From assembly GCF_023716865.1 (NCBI RefSeq), contig NZ_CP092417.1, positions 3,574,001 through 3,638,000 of the forward strand: a stretch of DNA of 64,000 nucleotides, given 5' to 3'. A model generated the notes under the pieces. The model was given only the letters and a program-made list of their open reading frames with translations. It was not told the DNA's origin and searched no databases. A program made the position numbers and the translations under genes. This stretch comes from Endozoicomonas sp. SCSIO W0465 (lineage in GTDB: Bacteria > Pseudomonadota > Gammaproteobacteria > Pseudomonadales > Endozoicomonadaceae). This document shows, piece after piece, positions 16,035-24,132 of the stretch (position 1 is the stretch's first letter; each line of letters opens with the position of its first letter).

Positions 16035-16589
16035 ATGCAAGTTAAAAAACTAAACAAACCATGCAACACAAGGGATATGGAGGTTCTATGTGCAGTACCA
16101 TACAACCAAGAACTCTCCTACTTCTATTTCAGCTCATCTGAAGAGTATGAGGTAAAGCTACAGGCAGCTAAGCAAATTGACCTCATCGAACACTTCTGCG
16201 GTGATTTTGAACATGAAGTACAGTACATAGATGGGGATACTGGTTCACAAGAGCTATTTGATAAATGCAGTTCAGTAGAAGAGTATTTTGAGATCATAGA
16301 TGAAATCCAATACCAAAGCGGCGAGAAACTTGCTGCTTTCCAGTACTTAATAGATTGCCTTCATAAAAATCCTAATGATGCTTTAGCCTACATAGATGAT
16401 ATTCATATCACAACAGACTCCATTGAAGATTATGCACATGATTTAATACAGGAAATGGAACTTCCAGATATTGCTAAACAGTACTTCGACTACCAAAGCT
16501 ATGGACGTGACTTAGAAATCAATGGTGAGATTTGTACCTTCGAATTCAACGGCACTCAGTACTTAATAACAAACTCCAACGCATATTAA
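16035..16589 (+). CDS. ardA: ArdA-like antirestriction protein, 184 aa
   Basis: The C-terminal third matches the ArdA family: SIEDYAHDLIQEM, ELPDIAKQYFDYQSYGRDL and the closing TFEFNGTQYLI strand. ArdA proteins are acidic dimers that mimic the bend and charge of B-form DNA and so block type I restriction-modification enzymes. This protein is strongly acidic throughout, as expected. The N-terminal part is divergent from the usual family opening. The ArdB/KlcA-like gene starts 12 bases after its stop, so they form an operon ended by a terminator at 17031. AGGGTAAGTC precedes the ATG. Anti-restriction genes of this type are typical of conjugative elements and some phages. Confidence 0.7.
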   Translation: MQVKKLNKPCNTRDMEVLCAVPYNQELSYFYFSSSEEYEVKLQAAKQIDLIEHFCGDFEHEVQYIDGDTGSQELFDKCSSVEEYFEIIDEIQYQSGEKLAAFQYLIDCLHKNPNDALAYIDDIHITTDSIEDYAHDLIQEMELPDIAKQYFDYQSYGRDLEINGEICTFEFNGTQYLITNSNAY

Positions 16590-16601
16590 GCGAGCATTAC
16601 A

Positions 16602-17015
16602 ATGAGAAAAGTAGATATATTCAAGGAACTTGGAACAGATGCAATGCTACTAGAAAACATTCTTTTTAATGCAGCAGGAAAAATCAACCCAGAGTATAAT
16701 GGTGGTCAGTGGGAATATTACATTGAAAATGAAAATGACGAATCTGGTTTAATTGCAATATACCAAGGTGAAAAAGACAGGATCGTTGTTGCTAATGATA
16801 CTTGGGGACGTGAATATACAATATCTAATTATCAATTTAGCAGGTGCGCCACAATGTTCGCCCTGTCCCATCTCTGCGGGTTTTACTACGAAAAAGGCAA
16901 ACAGGCATCAGGCTCAGCATTAGAGCACTATCAAAGACTCAACGAACTATTCCATGACTATTATCACTTCCATAGAGCAAGAGCTACCGAAAGCGAACTA
17001 GCAATAATCGACTAG
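16602..17015 (+). CDS. klcA: ArdB/KlcA-family antirestriction protein, 137 aa
   Basis: The ArdB/KlcA core is recognisable: YNGGQWEYYIEN at residues 32-43 (family: YxGGxWxFY), the following strand pair, then FSRCATMFALSHL at about 79-91 and YQRLNELFHDYYHF near 110-123. Length fits KlcA (about 140 aa). The family inhibits type I restriction in vivo by a mechanism other than DNA mimicry. It is the second gene of a two-gene unit with the ArdA-like gene; a terminator follows at 17031-17054. Symbol klcA is used for the family; ardB is equally suitable. Confidence 0.72.
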   Translation: MRKVDIFKELGTDAMLLENILFNAAGKINPEYNGGQWEYYIENENDESGLIAIYQGEKDRIVVANDTWGREYTISNYQFSRCATMFALSHLCGFYYEKGKQASGSALEHYQRLNELFHDYYHFHRARATESELAIID

Positions 17016-17030
17016 TTTACTTTGTATTCT

Positions 17031-17054
17031 AAAAGGGGCTTAAGCCTCTTTTTT
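17031..17054 (+). terminator. Rho-independent terminator after ardA-klcA
   Basis: AGGGGC-TTAA-GCCTCT stem followed by TTTTTTA, 16 bases after the klcA stop. Confidence 0.75.
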
Positions 17055-17377
17055 ATTCCCTATACAGTCCCTGGCTCTCAAAATATTTTTTTTACTTCTC
17101 CCACATATACAAACCATAACCACCAACATCCCATCAAAAATCCATTCTAAGGTGGGTATAGATGATTGTAGTACCTAATGTGCGATATCTAACAACTCCC
17201 GTTAGAAATTATAAATGAGCACTTAAAATCACGATTGCGCTTTTTTATATTCTCGGAGTTACAGATAAAAAATCAGTATCGTATTTTTATAACGAAATAG
17301 TTGAGTAAACGAATACATGACATTGTAATAGGCCACATAGAAACACACATTAATCAATAACAGACGGAGATAAGCAG
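17055..17377. other. Intergenic region
   Basis: AT-rich DNA between the klcA terminator and the next gene. No gene or strong repeat is seen; it should contain the promoter for the gene at 17378, whose ribosome site is GGAGAT near 17366. Confidence 0.4.
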
Positions 17378-17725
17378 ATGGCCATTACTAAAAATGATTT
17401 CTTTGCTCAAGCGGTAACTGCAAAAAAGGTATATACCTCAAATGAAACAGTAAGGACTATTGAAGAACTTCGTACAATGATGAGATACGAAACCAAAATA
17501 ATGCAATATGAAGGTGAAGATAAACTTGTATGTCGTATCCGCTTCGGTGTAACACCAATACAAATTAATGAAGATGGTGACACTATGTTGATTGTACCTG
17601 CTGATTATGATCCATCTAAAGCATTAGACTCCATGAAAAAAGAGGTACTCAAAGGGACTTTCGATTCAGCAATACAAGATGTGTACAACAAAATCAAGAA
17701 TAGTAGAAAGAAAAAAGACGCTTAA
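17378..17725 (+). CDS. Small protein, paralogue of the gene at 15365; 115 aa
   Basis: The protein shares the N-E-x-G-D, VPAD and GTFD(S/T) blocks and a lysine-rich end with the 107-aa product of 15365-15688. It is soluble and probably alpha/beta. The start is set by CGGAGATAAGCAG before the ATG. A GC-rich hairpin follows the stop. Together the two paralogues bracket the anti-restriction pair. Function unknown. Confidence 0.55.
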   Translation: MAITKNDFFAQAVTAKKVYTSNETVRTIEELRTMMRYETKIMQYEGEDKLVCRIRFGVTPIQINEDGDTMLIVPADYDPSKALDSMKKEVLKGTFDSAIQDVYNKIKNSRKKKDA

Positions 17726-17730
17726 TTAAT

Positions 17731-17750
17731 TAAGGGGGAAGCCCCCTTTC
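17731..17750 (+). terminator. GC-rich hairpin after 17378 gene
   Basis: AAGGGGG-AAG-CCCCCTTT; the U-run is short, so termination may be partial and the next gene (17777) may be co-transcribed. Confidence 0.5.
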
Positions 17751-17776
17751 CATTCTAACTATCATAAGTACATATC

Positions 17777-18292
17777 ATGAATACCTACTCACCTAAATCA
17801 AATGGCTTATCAAAGAAACAACACTTTCTTCACGCACTAGGGACACTTTGTACTGGTGGCTTATGGGGAATTGTTTATGCAACTAAGGCTTATAGGAAAG
17901 CTCCTACAGCTCATCACAAGAAGCGTGTACTTGTAATTGCTGGTGCACTTGGGATTGCATGTACTGCATCAGCCATCACCAGCACACAACAGCACACAGA
18001 ACGCAGTGAGAAGGTCACTGCTGACACAAAACGACAAGACAGTTTATGGCAAGCCCAATGGGACTCTATGCCAGAGAAACAGAAGGAGAACTCTAGAACT
18101 AAAGCAAAAACAGCATGTACAGGTGAATGGCAGTACATGCAGCAGATGCTTACTGAAAGAGGAAAAGCTAAGACTGAAGCAGATAAAGACGTTTACCGCC
18201 AACTATCTATTGAAGCTAGCGATAAATGGAAGGCATGTATTAACAACGAGAACCAAAAGTACTTGCTAATAAATAGTACGTATAATCAATAA
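17777..18292 (+). CDS. Membrane protein, 171 aa, containing the palindrome-encoded ERSEKVTAD
   Basis: Residues about 18-35 (FLHALGTLCTGGLWGIVYA) and 48-68 (KKRVLVIAGALGIACTASAI) are hydrophobic segments, followed by a long polar, lysine-rich region with two cysteines. Topology is probably two membrane passes with the C-terminal part on one face. Residues after position 74 read ERSEKVTAD, encoded by the palindromic element at 17999-18025; the same nine residues occur in the unrelated protein at 21185. No family is recognised. A strong terminator follows at 18321. Confidence 0.5.
   Translation: MNTYSPKSNGLSKKQHFLHALGTLCTGGLWGIVYATKAYRKAPTAHHKKRVLVIAGALGIACTASAITSTQQHTERSEKVTADTKRQDSLWQAQWDSMPEKQKENSRTKAKTACTGEWQYMQQMLTERGKAKTEADKDVYRQLSIEASDKWKACINNENQKYLLINSTYNQ
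17999..18025 (+). repeat. Palindromic element, coding copy 1 (encodes ERSEKVTAD)
   Basis: Same 27-bp palindrome as at 13566, with flanks ACA before and ACAAAA after also shared with that copy. It lies in frame within the 171-aa membrane protein and adds nine residues in the polar region after its second hydrophobic segment. Confidence 0.7.
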
Positions 18293-18320
18293 CGCACAAT
18301 CCTAATGTGTTCTAGAAAAT

Positions 18321-18352
18321 GCCCAGACAATTAATTGTCTGGGCTTTTTTTT
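18321..18352 (+). terminator. Strong Rho-independent terminator
   Basis: GCCCAGACAA-TTAA-TTGTCTGGGC followed by eight Ts, 29 bases after the membrane-protein stop. Confidence 0.9.
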
Positions 18353-18424
18353 GAGCTCATATGAGCTCATATTAAAAATGTTAAAATATACTAATTGTTT
18401 TTTAATTTTAAAAAAAAGGAAAAT

Positions 18425-19087
18425 ATGGAATTCAACAACTGGATAAATGAACAGATCACTTTAGGACATTTGCAATTGAATAAAAGCTCTAGTGCGAAGT
18501 ACAAATACTCGACAATGATCGGCTTTGGTAATAAATGGCGTCAGAAGAAAAGAAATGCAAAAAAAGTAAACATTCCGTTTGATCTAACACAAGATGAATA
18601 TTTGCAGTTGGCTTTCAATGCAGATATCACAGAGCCAAAGCAGATAGGTAGAGGCTCTAATGCCTATCAACTAGGTCGTATTGGCGATACCGGAGGATAT
18701 GTCATGGGCAATTGTCGTTTCATTACACAGAAGCAGAACAAGGCAGAGATGGGAGATAGACATATCCTCAAGAGAAAAGGAAAAGATCATCCCACATATG
18801 GGAGAAAAGGCAAGGACAGTCATATGTATGGAACATTGCCTTGGGAGCATGGGATGACAAAGAAAAAGCCTCTAAATCTTCTTGCTTGGAAACATCTACC
18901 CGAAATATACCAACTATGGAAAGATAACAACGAGCCGGGATATGGCAAATTCAGGAAAATTGCTGTTCAGCACAACTATCCAGATGTTTATTATGAAAAT
19001 ATGATCAAGTACTTCGATGGCTCACATGACCACAAGGGAGGAATTGATTATCTTCTAGAAGAACACGCTAAATGGAAAGCCAGCTGA
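18425..19087 (+). CDS. HNH/NUMOD3 homing-type endonuclease, 220 aa
   Basis: AAAAAGGAAAAT gives a good ribosome site for the ATG at 18425; an upstream in-frame start at 18395 lacks one. The middle of the protein has an HNH-type block (YQLGRIGDTGGYVMGNCRF) and then two NUMOD3-like repeats (GKDHPTYGR, GKDSHMYGT), which in homing endonucleases grip DNA along the minor groove. The gene is intact and stands between two terminators, as expected of a self-contained intergenic homing gene. It is the empty-site reference for the MITE-broken copy at 2899. The target sequence cannot be deduced. Confidence 0.75.
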   Translation: MEFNNWINEQITLGHLQLNKSSSAKYKYSTMIGFGNKWRQKKRNAKKVNIPFDLTQDEYLQLAFNADITEPKQIGRGSNAYQLGRIGDTGGYVMGNCRFITQKQNKAEMGDRHILKRKGKDHPTYGRKGKDSHMYGTLPWEHGMTKKKPLNLLAWKHLPEIYQLWKDNNEPGYGKFRKIAVQHNYPDVYYENMIKYFDGSHDHKGGIDYLLEEHAKWKAS

Positions 19088-19110
19088 ACAATTGACTGGC
19101 TTTCGTTTTA
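19076..19110 (+). terminator. Terminator at end of HNH gene
   Basis: AAAGCCAG stem pairs with CTGGCTTT across a 12-base loop, followed by CGTTTT. The left arm overlaps the end of the coding region. On the minus strand it also lies just past the end of the convergent gene at 19118. Confidence 0.6.
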
Positions 19111-19117
19111 AAAATAT

Positions 19118-20146
19118 TCATTTACGGCCTACATTGGTTACTGAACGAGTCAAAGTGTCAGTATGAGCTGGCAGCCCTGCCTTACTTAACAGACTATCGA
19201 GGTCGGTTAAGAAGTAATCATCGGTTAAGAAGTAATCACCTTCGGTTTGTACTGGCTCCATAGCAGACTGCTCCTTGGAGGTTTGTTTTTTTGTACGCAC
19301 AGACGAAAACTGCTCCTTACCTTTCCTATTCTTATAAAAGTCTAACAAAGTACCATTCTGTATAGCTGCTCGAAGTACACTATCAAGTTTCTCTGTAGGT
19401 ACAGACTCATAACTCTCATACACTCCATTTTTAAGAGAATCTTGAATTGGTAGCTCTCCGATAACTTCCTTTCTCTTTATGGTGTCTTCAAGCAGTCTAC
19501 TCTGTTTTTCCAAGACTCTGTTCTTTTGCTTACTTTCATCTAGTTGCTGCTTAACAATAATATGTTCTTTCTTCATATTCAGGGCTTTATGTTTCATTTC
19601 ATAAAGAACTTTATGCTCATTAAATTGAGTACCCATAAACTCTTTATAGAAAGCATCATAAATTTCCCTACCAAAATTATTCTTTTTTGCTTCTAGGAGA
19701 TGTTGTAGTAATTCAGACATTTCCTCAGAAACAACATGCTCCATAAGACGGTTAAAGCCTGCTAATTTCTGCTGAATCTCATCCTGTAGTTCCCCTTTAC
19801 GTAATGCCATATCTGCATCTAGCTCTGCTAACTTACGCTGTAAAACCTCCATATCTTTTTGTCTTTGTTTTTTTAATACTTGTGCAGCACTAGTAATACA
19901 GTAGTCCTTTAACTCTTGGAGGTTATCCTGTGCCATTTTTTCTAGACCTACTATGATATCTTCCTTATCCCTTCTGTATCTTTCTGATAGTTCTTCTCTC
20001 ATAGCATTAGCAGCATCTGAGTATATTTCATCAAGAACATCTAAAAATATCTCTTCAACTTCAGGTGATAAGCTCATTCCAGCTTTGGACTTTAATATAT
20101 TAAGGCCATTTACTACAGAGTGTTTCTTACTTGAACTCATTCTCAT
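19118..20146 (-). CDS. Coiled-coil protein, possible phage scaffold-like, 342 aa
   Basis: The protein is almost wholly helical and charged, with long coiled-coil stretches (for example residues about 60-130 and 190-225) and no membrane segment. Acidic, helical proteins of this kind serve as prohead core scaffolds in T4-like phages, but no diagnostic motif is present, so this is only a possibility. Near residue 306 the hexapeptide YFLTDD is repeated, encoded by a perfect 18-bp tandem repeat at 19203-19238. Its ATG overlaps the stop of the upstream gene (ATATGA) with GGGAG in front. Last gene of a three-gene leftward operon. Confidence 0.5.
   Translation of the reverse strand: MRMSSSKKHSVVNGLNILKSKAGMSLSPEVEEIFLDVLDEIYSDAANAMREELSERYRRDKEDIIVGLEKMAQDNLQELKDYCITSAAQVLKKQRQKDMEVLQRKLAELDADMALRKGELQDEIQQKLAGFNRLMEHVVSEEMSELLQHLLEAKKNNFGREIYDAFYKEFMGTQFNEHKVLYEMKHKALNMKKEHIIVKQQLDESKQKNRVLEKQSRLLEDTIKRKEVIGELPIQDSLKNGVYESYESVPTEKLDSVLRAAIQNGTLLDFYKNRKGKEQFSSVRTKKQTSKEQSAMEPVQTEGDYFLTDDYFLTDLDSLLSKAGLPAHTDTLTRSVTNVGRK
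19203..19238. repeat. 18-bp perfect tandem duplication inside coding region
   Basis: TCGGTTAAGAAGTAATCA occurs twice in tandem, duplicating six residues in frame. This looks like recent replication slippage. Confidence 0.75.
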
Positions 20147-20739
20147 ATTCTCCCTTTTGCTTTTAGTTCAAGTGCAATTGCCATGAACTGATCCATAAGC
20201 TGATCTTCATCACTATCTAGTGAATCCATAGTACTTCTCATAAGCTCAACTTCTGGTGAATCTACAGTTTCCTTACTTGTGTTCTGCATAATTCGTTCTG
20301 CCCTGTTCAGAGTGATTTCATCATCTAAAGTTAACTCTCTCTCTTCTTCAGGTACTTCATCCTCTAAACTTGTTAGGTTGTCTAAGCAAGCTCGGATATC
20401 ATCCCTACTAGATACACATGAACAGGTACTTTCAGAAGTTATTTTCTTTGCTACACCTGATCCTATTGCAGTACCAGCAGCACGAGCAGCAATTCCAAGC
20501 AGTGGGTTTTCTACTAACTCATCTGTGCCTACATCTTCTTTTCGTACTCTTGGAACTTCCATTGTATCCATTAAGTGACGTAGCTCCTGTGCTATTGAAA
20601 ATTCATTATCATTCGAATCAACGCTTCCGGAGTCCATTCTACTAAGCTGCATATCTAAAACATCAATATCATGTTGTAATTCATCTTGTGTCTGCGGCAG
20701 CTTTTGAATTCTAGCTTTTGAATTTAGCTTTCCATTCAT
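20143..20739 (-). CDS. Acidic hypothetical protein, 198 aa
   Basis: Strongly acidic, Ser/Asp/Glu-rich, with one short alanine/glycine-rich stretch (GIAARAAGTAIGSGVAKK) near residue 82 and two close cysteines (CSC). No family recognised. It overlaps its neighbours at both ends by a few bases (stop/start overlaps), so the three genes of this leftward operon are translationally coupled. Charge and context would suit a virion core or scaffold-associated protein; this is inference. Confidence 0.5.
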   Translation of the reverse strand: MNGKLNSKARIQKLPQTQDELQHDIDVLDMQLSRMDSGSVDSNDNEFSIAQELRHLMDTMEVPRVRKEDVGTDELVENPLLGIAARAAGTAIGSGVAKKITSESTCSCVSSRDDIRACLDNLTSLEDEVPEEERELTLDDEITLNRAERIMQNTSKETVDSPEVELMRSTMDSLDSDEDQLMDQFMAIALELKAKGRI

Positions 20740-21086
20740 TAATCATCCTCCCTTTTATTAATTTCATCTAATTTCTGCCTTGTATGCTTACGGCTTTCCA
20801 TATTCAATACTGGTTCAAAATGCTCAATTTCTTTTTTAAGTAACTGAGCTTTCCTCTTAACAGTCGAGTTTTCTTTAAAAAGCCCCAACGTCTTAAAACC
20901 AACTATACACAAGTCATTTATATCTATATTTGATCCAGTATTTTCTATTATGTACTGTAGATCATCAAAGGCATTCTTTATTTCTTGCTTAACTTCTGGA
21001 TCAGCCTTGCAATAACCAATATAAACAACATCAAATGTTTCTATGTCCAAGGCGACGTATCTTTCAGTTCTGAACTCACTTTTCAT
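20739..21086 (-). CDS. Hypothetical protein, 115 aa
   Basis: First gene of the leftward three-gene operon; the stop overlaps the ATG of the next gene. An AGGAGATTTC site precedes the ATG. The N-terminal half (RYVALDIETFDVVYIGYC) is a beta-type segment; the phrase ALDIET recalls 3'-5' exonuclease Exo I motifs but the remaining exonuclease motifs are missing, so that is not claimed. The C-terminal half is a charged helix. Confidence 0.5.
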   Translation of the reverse strand: MKSEFRTERYVALDIETFDVVYIGYCKADPEVKQEIKNAFDDLQYIIENTGSNIDINDLCIVGFKTLGLFKENSTVKRKAQLLKKEIEHFEPVLNMESRKHTRQKLDEINKREDD

Positions 21087-21184
21087 GAAATCTCCTTTTG
21101 TAGTTACAAATATTTAGCCCTTTCACTACATCCGTGTAGCAATAAATAGTTAAAAGAAACATGGGGTATCAAATGGAGAGTTAA

Positions 21185-22438
21185 ATGAAGGATTATGTAC
21201 ACGCACGGATATTAGAGGCAGTTCAAAAAGAAAATCATAATGAGCTACTTGAATCGATTAATATTTCAATCGAGTTTCTTACTGAAGCAACTAAGCCATC
21301 ACTAAGAATAGGCAGTGATGTTCAATGCAATGATGACTCTTGGGAGAAAAGAAGAACTCATGGCAATTGCGCCTTTAAAGGAGGTATGCGCCCTGAATAC
21401 CATGCTGGTGCTATTAGAGTCTCAGACCCAACAGGATCATATGATATAGAACATGACAGTACAGGGCTTAGACGGCTTACCAGCACAGACTATGAGAACC
21501 CATACGCCCAAAGCAACGATAGAGTTGTTCAGCCTACATCGTACATGTTCAAACAGAAAGAAGTACCAGAAGGTACGAAGATCAAGAAAGGATCAAAAGT
21601 ATACAACTTCGATGGTCGTAAATGGATGGATAATGAGACAGGGAAATCTGTTTTAGATAAAACAACAACAGATATGCTAAATCTTAAAGCTCAGGCTCAC
21701 TATGGAATAGAGACTCCCACCGCTTCCAGACAGGACTTTGATTATGAAGACTTGAATACAAATAGTACAGTACATAACCCCAATGATATTAAAGATACAG
21801 AGAGCAGTGAACGCACATCATCCGATATAGAACGCAGTGAAAAGGTCACTGCTGACAAAGATGATCAGGTAGAAGTACTAGACCCAAAACCAATACGACC
21901 AATGCAAGCAAGAAGTACAATGCAGAAGATTGAAAACTTGTTCACTGGCAAGTACAGAGCTTCCAAAAAAGAAGTACAAGAACTTCAAGACTTGATGCGT
22001 CAACAATTCAATGTCGACATACAGAGTAAGAAGTTCCAAAACAATACACGACAGTTTGGTACTGCTGGAAGCACCTTAATTGCTATAGCTGAAGAACAGC
22101 AAGCAAATGAAAGAAATATTAAAAAGATGAGTACATTAGCTAAAAACATGACTTCTTCAAATGTTAAAGCACTCCAGAAAGCTATCAGAGATGATATTGA
22201 GTCAATGAAGAATAATTACAAAGCAGCTTCAAGTGAAGAAAAAGCAATACTTGCAAGAAGAATTAATACAGCTAAAAAAGCAACCGAAACTAGTACTTTT
22301 AACAAAATATTTTCAGGTATTGCTAAGGGCTCAATTGCAGCAGGCAGTCTTTTATTATCACTTCTCAAAGCTCTCGACAAATCAAACACTCAGCGAAAAC
22401 GATACAAGAACTCCAACAGAAAAAGCAAAAGGAGATAA
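21185..22438 (+). CDS. Hypothetical phage-like protein, 417 aa, with palindrome-encoded insert
   Basis: An N-terminal helical segment is followed by a polar central region with a possible small domain (SKVYNFDGRKWMDNETGKSV) and a long helical, lysine-rich C-terminal part. A hydrophobic helix GSIAAGSLLLSLLKAL sits near the end, then a very basic tail (RKRYKNSNRKSKRR). The middle carries SSERTSSDIERSEKVTAD; ERSEKVTAD is encoded by the palindromic element at 21830-21856, and the preceding SSER comes from a half copy. The next gene begins four bases after its stop, so it heads a rightward operon with 22442 and 23047. Virion association is possible; no family is recognised. Confidence 0.5.
   Translation: MKDYVHARILEAVQKENHNELLESINISIEFLTEATKPSLRIGSDVQCNDDSWEKRRTHGNCAFKGGMRPEYHAGAIRVSDPTGSYDIEHDSTGLRRLTSTDYENPYAQSNDRVVQPTSYMFKQKEVPEGTKIKKGSKVYNFDGRKWMDNETGKSVLDKTTTDMLNLKAQAHYGIETPTASRQDFDYEDLNTNSTVHNPNDIKDTESSERTSSDIERSEKVTADKDDQVEVLDPKPIRPMQARSTMQKIENLFTGKYRASKKEVQELQDLMRQQFNVDIQSKKFQNNTRQFGTAGSTLIAIAEEQQANERNIKKMSTLAKNMTSSNVKALQKAIRDDIESMKNNYKAASSEEKAILARRINTAKKATETSTFNKIFSGIAKGSIAAGSLLLSLLKALDKSNTQRKRYKNSNRKSKRR
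21830..21856 (+). repeat. Palindromic element, coding copy 2 (encodes ERSEKVTAD)
   Basis: GAACGCAGTGA then TCACTGCTGAC, in frame within the 417-aa protein. A half copy GCAGTGAACGC lies 26 bases upstream (21804-21814). The reading frame relative to the palindrome is the same as in the copy at 17999. Confidence 0.7.
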
Positions 22439-22441
22439 GTT

Positions 22442-23050
22442 ATGCCTAAGAAAACAAATGAGAAATTAATGAAATTAATAGTGGAATGTCATAAAGCAGG
22501 TATCTCCAAAAAGTACATCTCTGAAAGTACAGGGATAGCCAGAAGTACTATTGACAGCATCCTTAAAAAATACAGCGATAATATGAAAGTGAAAAATACA
22601 GATACACAGTTATTTGAAGCTTACCAGCAAAGAAATGACAAAGCCATTATGTCAATTATTAAGCACAAACTAGCTTTACAAGCAGAGCTAGTCCAATTAC
22701 ATGAATCAATGAAGATTCCTACAACTAAGAATAAACATGATATTGATCATTATGATTTCGGATCATTAGATAAAATGACTAGCACGATTAAGAATACCAA
22801 TACAAATACTGAGCTATACACAGATATAAAGCTAGACGACTTTGTTATTAAGCAAAAAGAAAAGAAAATGCCCGAGCTCAAAGACAGCGATGTGATGGAC
22901 AGAGATATTGCTCGTATTGTTGAATTAGCTGGCGGTACGAAAGAAGATAACCCCAATAATACACAGAGCACGTTCGGTTCTGAATACATGCAGAGAGAGA
23001 GAAATGAAAAATCCCCCATCAAGAACTTCAACGGAGGATGGAAACAATGA
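22442..23050 (+). CDS. HTH-containing hypothetical protein, 202 aa
   Basis: Residues about 8-42 (KLIVECHKAGISKKYISESTGIARSTIDSIL) form a helix-turn-helix of the resolvase/transposase-HTH type. The rest is polar and helical without recognised features. An AGGAGATAAGTT ribosome site overlaps the end of the upstream gene, and its stop overlaps the start of the next gene. The domain resembles the small HTH proteins at 10965 and the C terminus of 12200. It may be a regulator or a terminase-small-subunit-like protein: the size and N-terminal HTH suit a small terminase, but no neighbouring large terminase is present. Confidence 0.5.
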   Translation: MPKKTNEKLMKLIVECHKAGISKKYISESTGIARSTIDSILKKYSDNMKVKNTDTQLFEAYQQRNDKAIMSIIKHKLALQAELVQLHESMKIPTTKNKHDIDHYDFGSLDKMTSTIKNTNTNTELYTDIKLDDFVIKQKEKKMPELKDSDVMDRDIARIVELAGGTKEDNPNNTQSTFGSEYMQRERNEKSPIKNFNGGWKQ

Positions 23051-23439
23051 AAATTCTCAACTATTTCGAAACTTCACATGTTTTACCTTCGTACAATTTT
23101 TATATTAATGAATACAATGAACATCTCCAGAGTTGGCAAGAACATGGAATCGTCGTATATTTCGTACAAAACACACTAATCCTAATTGAAAAAGCGATTG
23201 ATGTAAGGTCGTCTGTTTTTAATCAACTATACCATTTGAAGCAGTACAATAAATTCAGTTCATGTATACAGAATGGGAATCCAGAGGATTACCTGACAAA
23301 AGATGCAAACAATAAGAATATAGATATTAATACTAACAATGTGGAAGTTCATGTCTATCTAAGTGACCCAGCAAATAGAAGCGACATTAACTGTTTATAC
23401 GATGAAGCCCTGAAATATTTTACATCTCAGCAACCATAA
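23047..23439 (+). CDS. Hypothetical protein, 130 aa
   Basis: The ATG at 23047 overlaps the TGA of the upstream gene (ATGA) and is nine bases after GGAGG; an ATG at 23038 is too close to that site. The product is alpha/beta and neutral to acidic, with no recognised family or membrane segment. Last of three overlapping rightward genes. Confidence 0.5.
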   Translation: MKILNYFETSHVLPSYNFYINEYNEHLQSWQEHGIVVYFVQNTLILIEKAIDVRSSVFNQLYHLKQYNKFSSCIQNGNPEDYLTKDANNKNIDINTNNVEVHVYLSDPANRSDINCLYDEALKYFTSQQP

Positions 23440-23532
23440 AACACTGCGAAACAAACATATTCAGTCCAGAAGAGCCAATGGTATATCATCTGATATACAC
23501 GCCTAGCAGCTCATTAATCGGAGTCATTATAG

Positions 23533-24078
23533 ATGTCAAAATTTAATAAAGGTGTGAGTCTATACACTTCTAAGTACACATATAGGCATTATAAAGAAAG
23601 GAATAAGACGAAAGCATTGGACTACATGACACAAAGAGAGTTCATAGATATAAGAATACCTGGACTCAGAAACTACACTTCTATAAAAAGAAAATTGATT
23701 AAGCTAAGAATACAAGAGGTCATTCAAAAACTACCATTCAGAAATAGAAAGCTAGTTGATAGATGTGATCTCTTATATCGAAGGCCAGAAGTTACAGATA
23801 AACAAATTGCTCAGTTACTGTACATATCGAAAGATGTCATTCCATCAAGAAAATATAAAAAAAATGATCTTGATATTAATTTATTACGCGATGCTTATTT
23901 TATGTACCTATATGAACATACAAATTCGATACCTTTTGATGTTGTAAGCAATAACATTTTCTCAGAAAACCAAGTGCATTATATATTTGATCATATCCTT
24001 GGATGTATTTCTTTAGAGCAAAACACACCCAAGGAGTTAATGAAACTCATAATCGAATCAGAGGTTAATTTAATTTAA
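23533..24078 (+). CDS. Basic hypothetical protein, 181 aa
   Basis: A lysine/arginine/tyrosine-rich N-terminal half (SKYTYRHYKERNKTKAL, YTSIKRKLIKLRIQEVI) suggests nucleic-acid binding. The segment KLVDRCDLLYRRPEVTDKQIAQLLYIS could be a winged-helix or HTH. No family is recognised. It follows a 93-base gap after the previous operon and converges with the gene at 24133. Confidence 0.45.
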   Translation: MSKFNKGVSLYTSKYTYRHYKERNKTKALDYMTQREFIDIRIPGLRNYTSIKRKLIKLRIQEVIQKLPFRNRKLVDRCDLLYRRPEVTDKQIAQLLYISKDVIPSRKYKKNDLDINLLRDAYFMYLYEHTNSIPFDVVSNNIFSENQVHYIFDHILGCISLEQNTPKELMKLIIESEVNLI

Positions 24079-24132
24079 TGAGTACCTTCTTTACTAACAA
24101 AGATTTGGTATTCGATAAGATAAAAGTGATTA

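Noticed and set aside
20739..21086. Exonuclease reading of ALDIET in the 115-aa protein
   Set aside because: Only one motif resembles DEDD exonucleases; the other metal-binding motifs are missing and the protein is too short.
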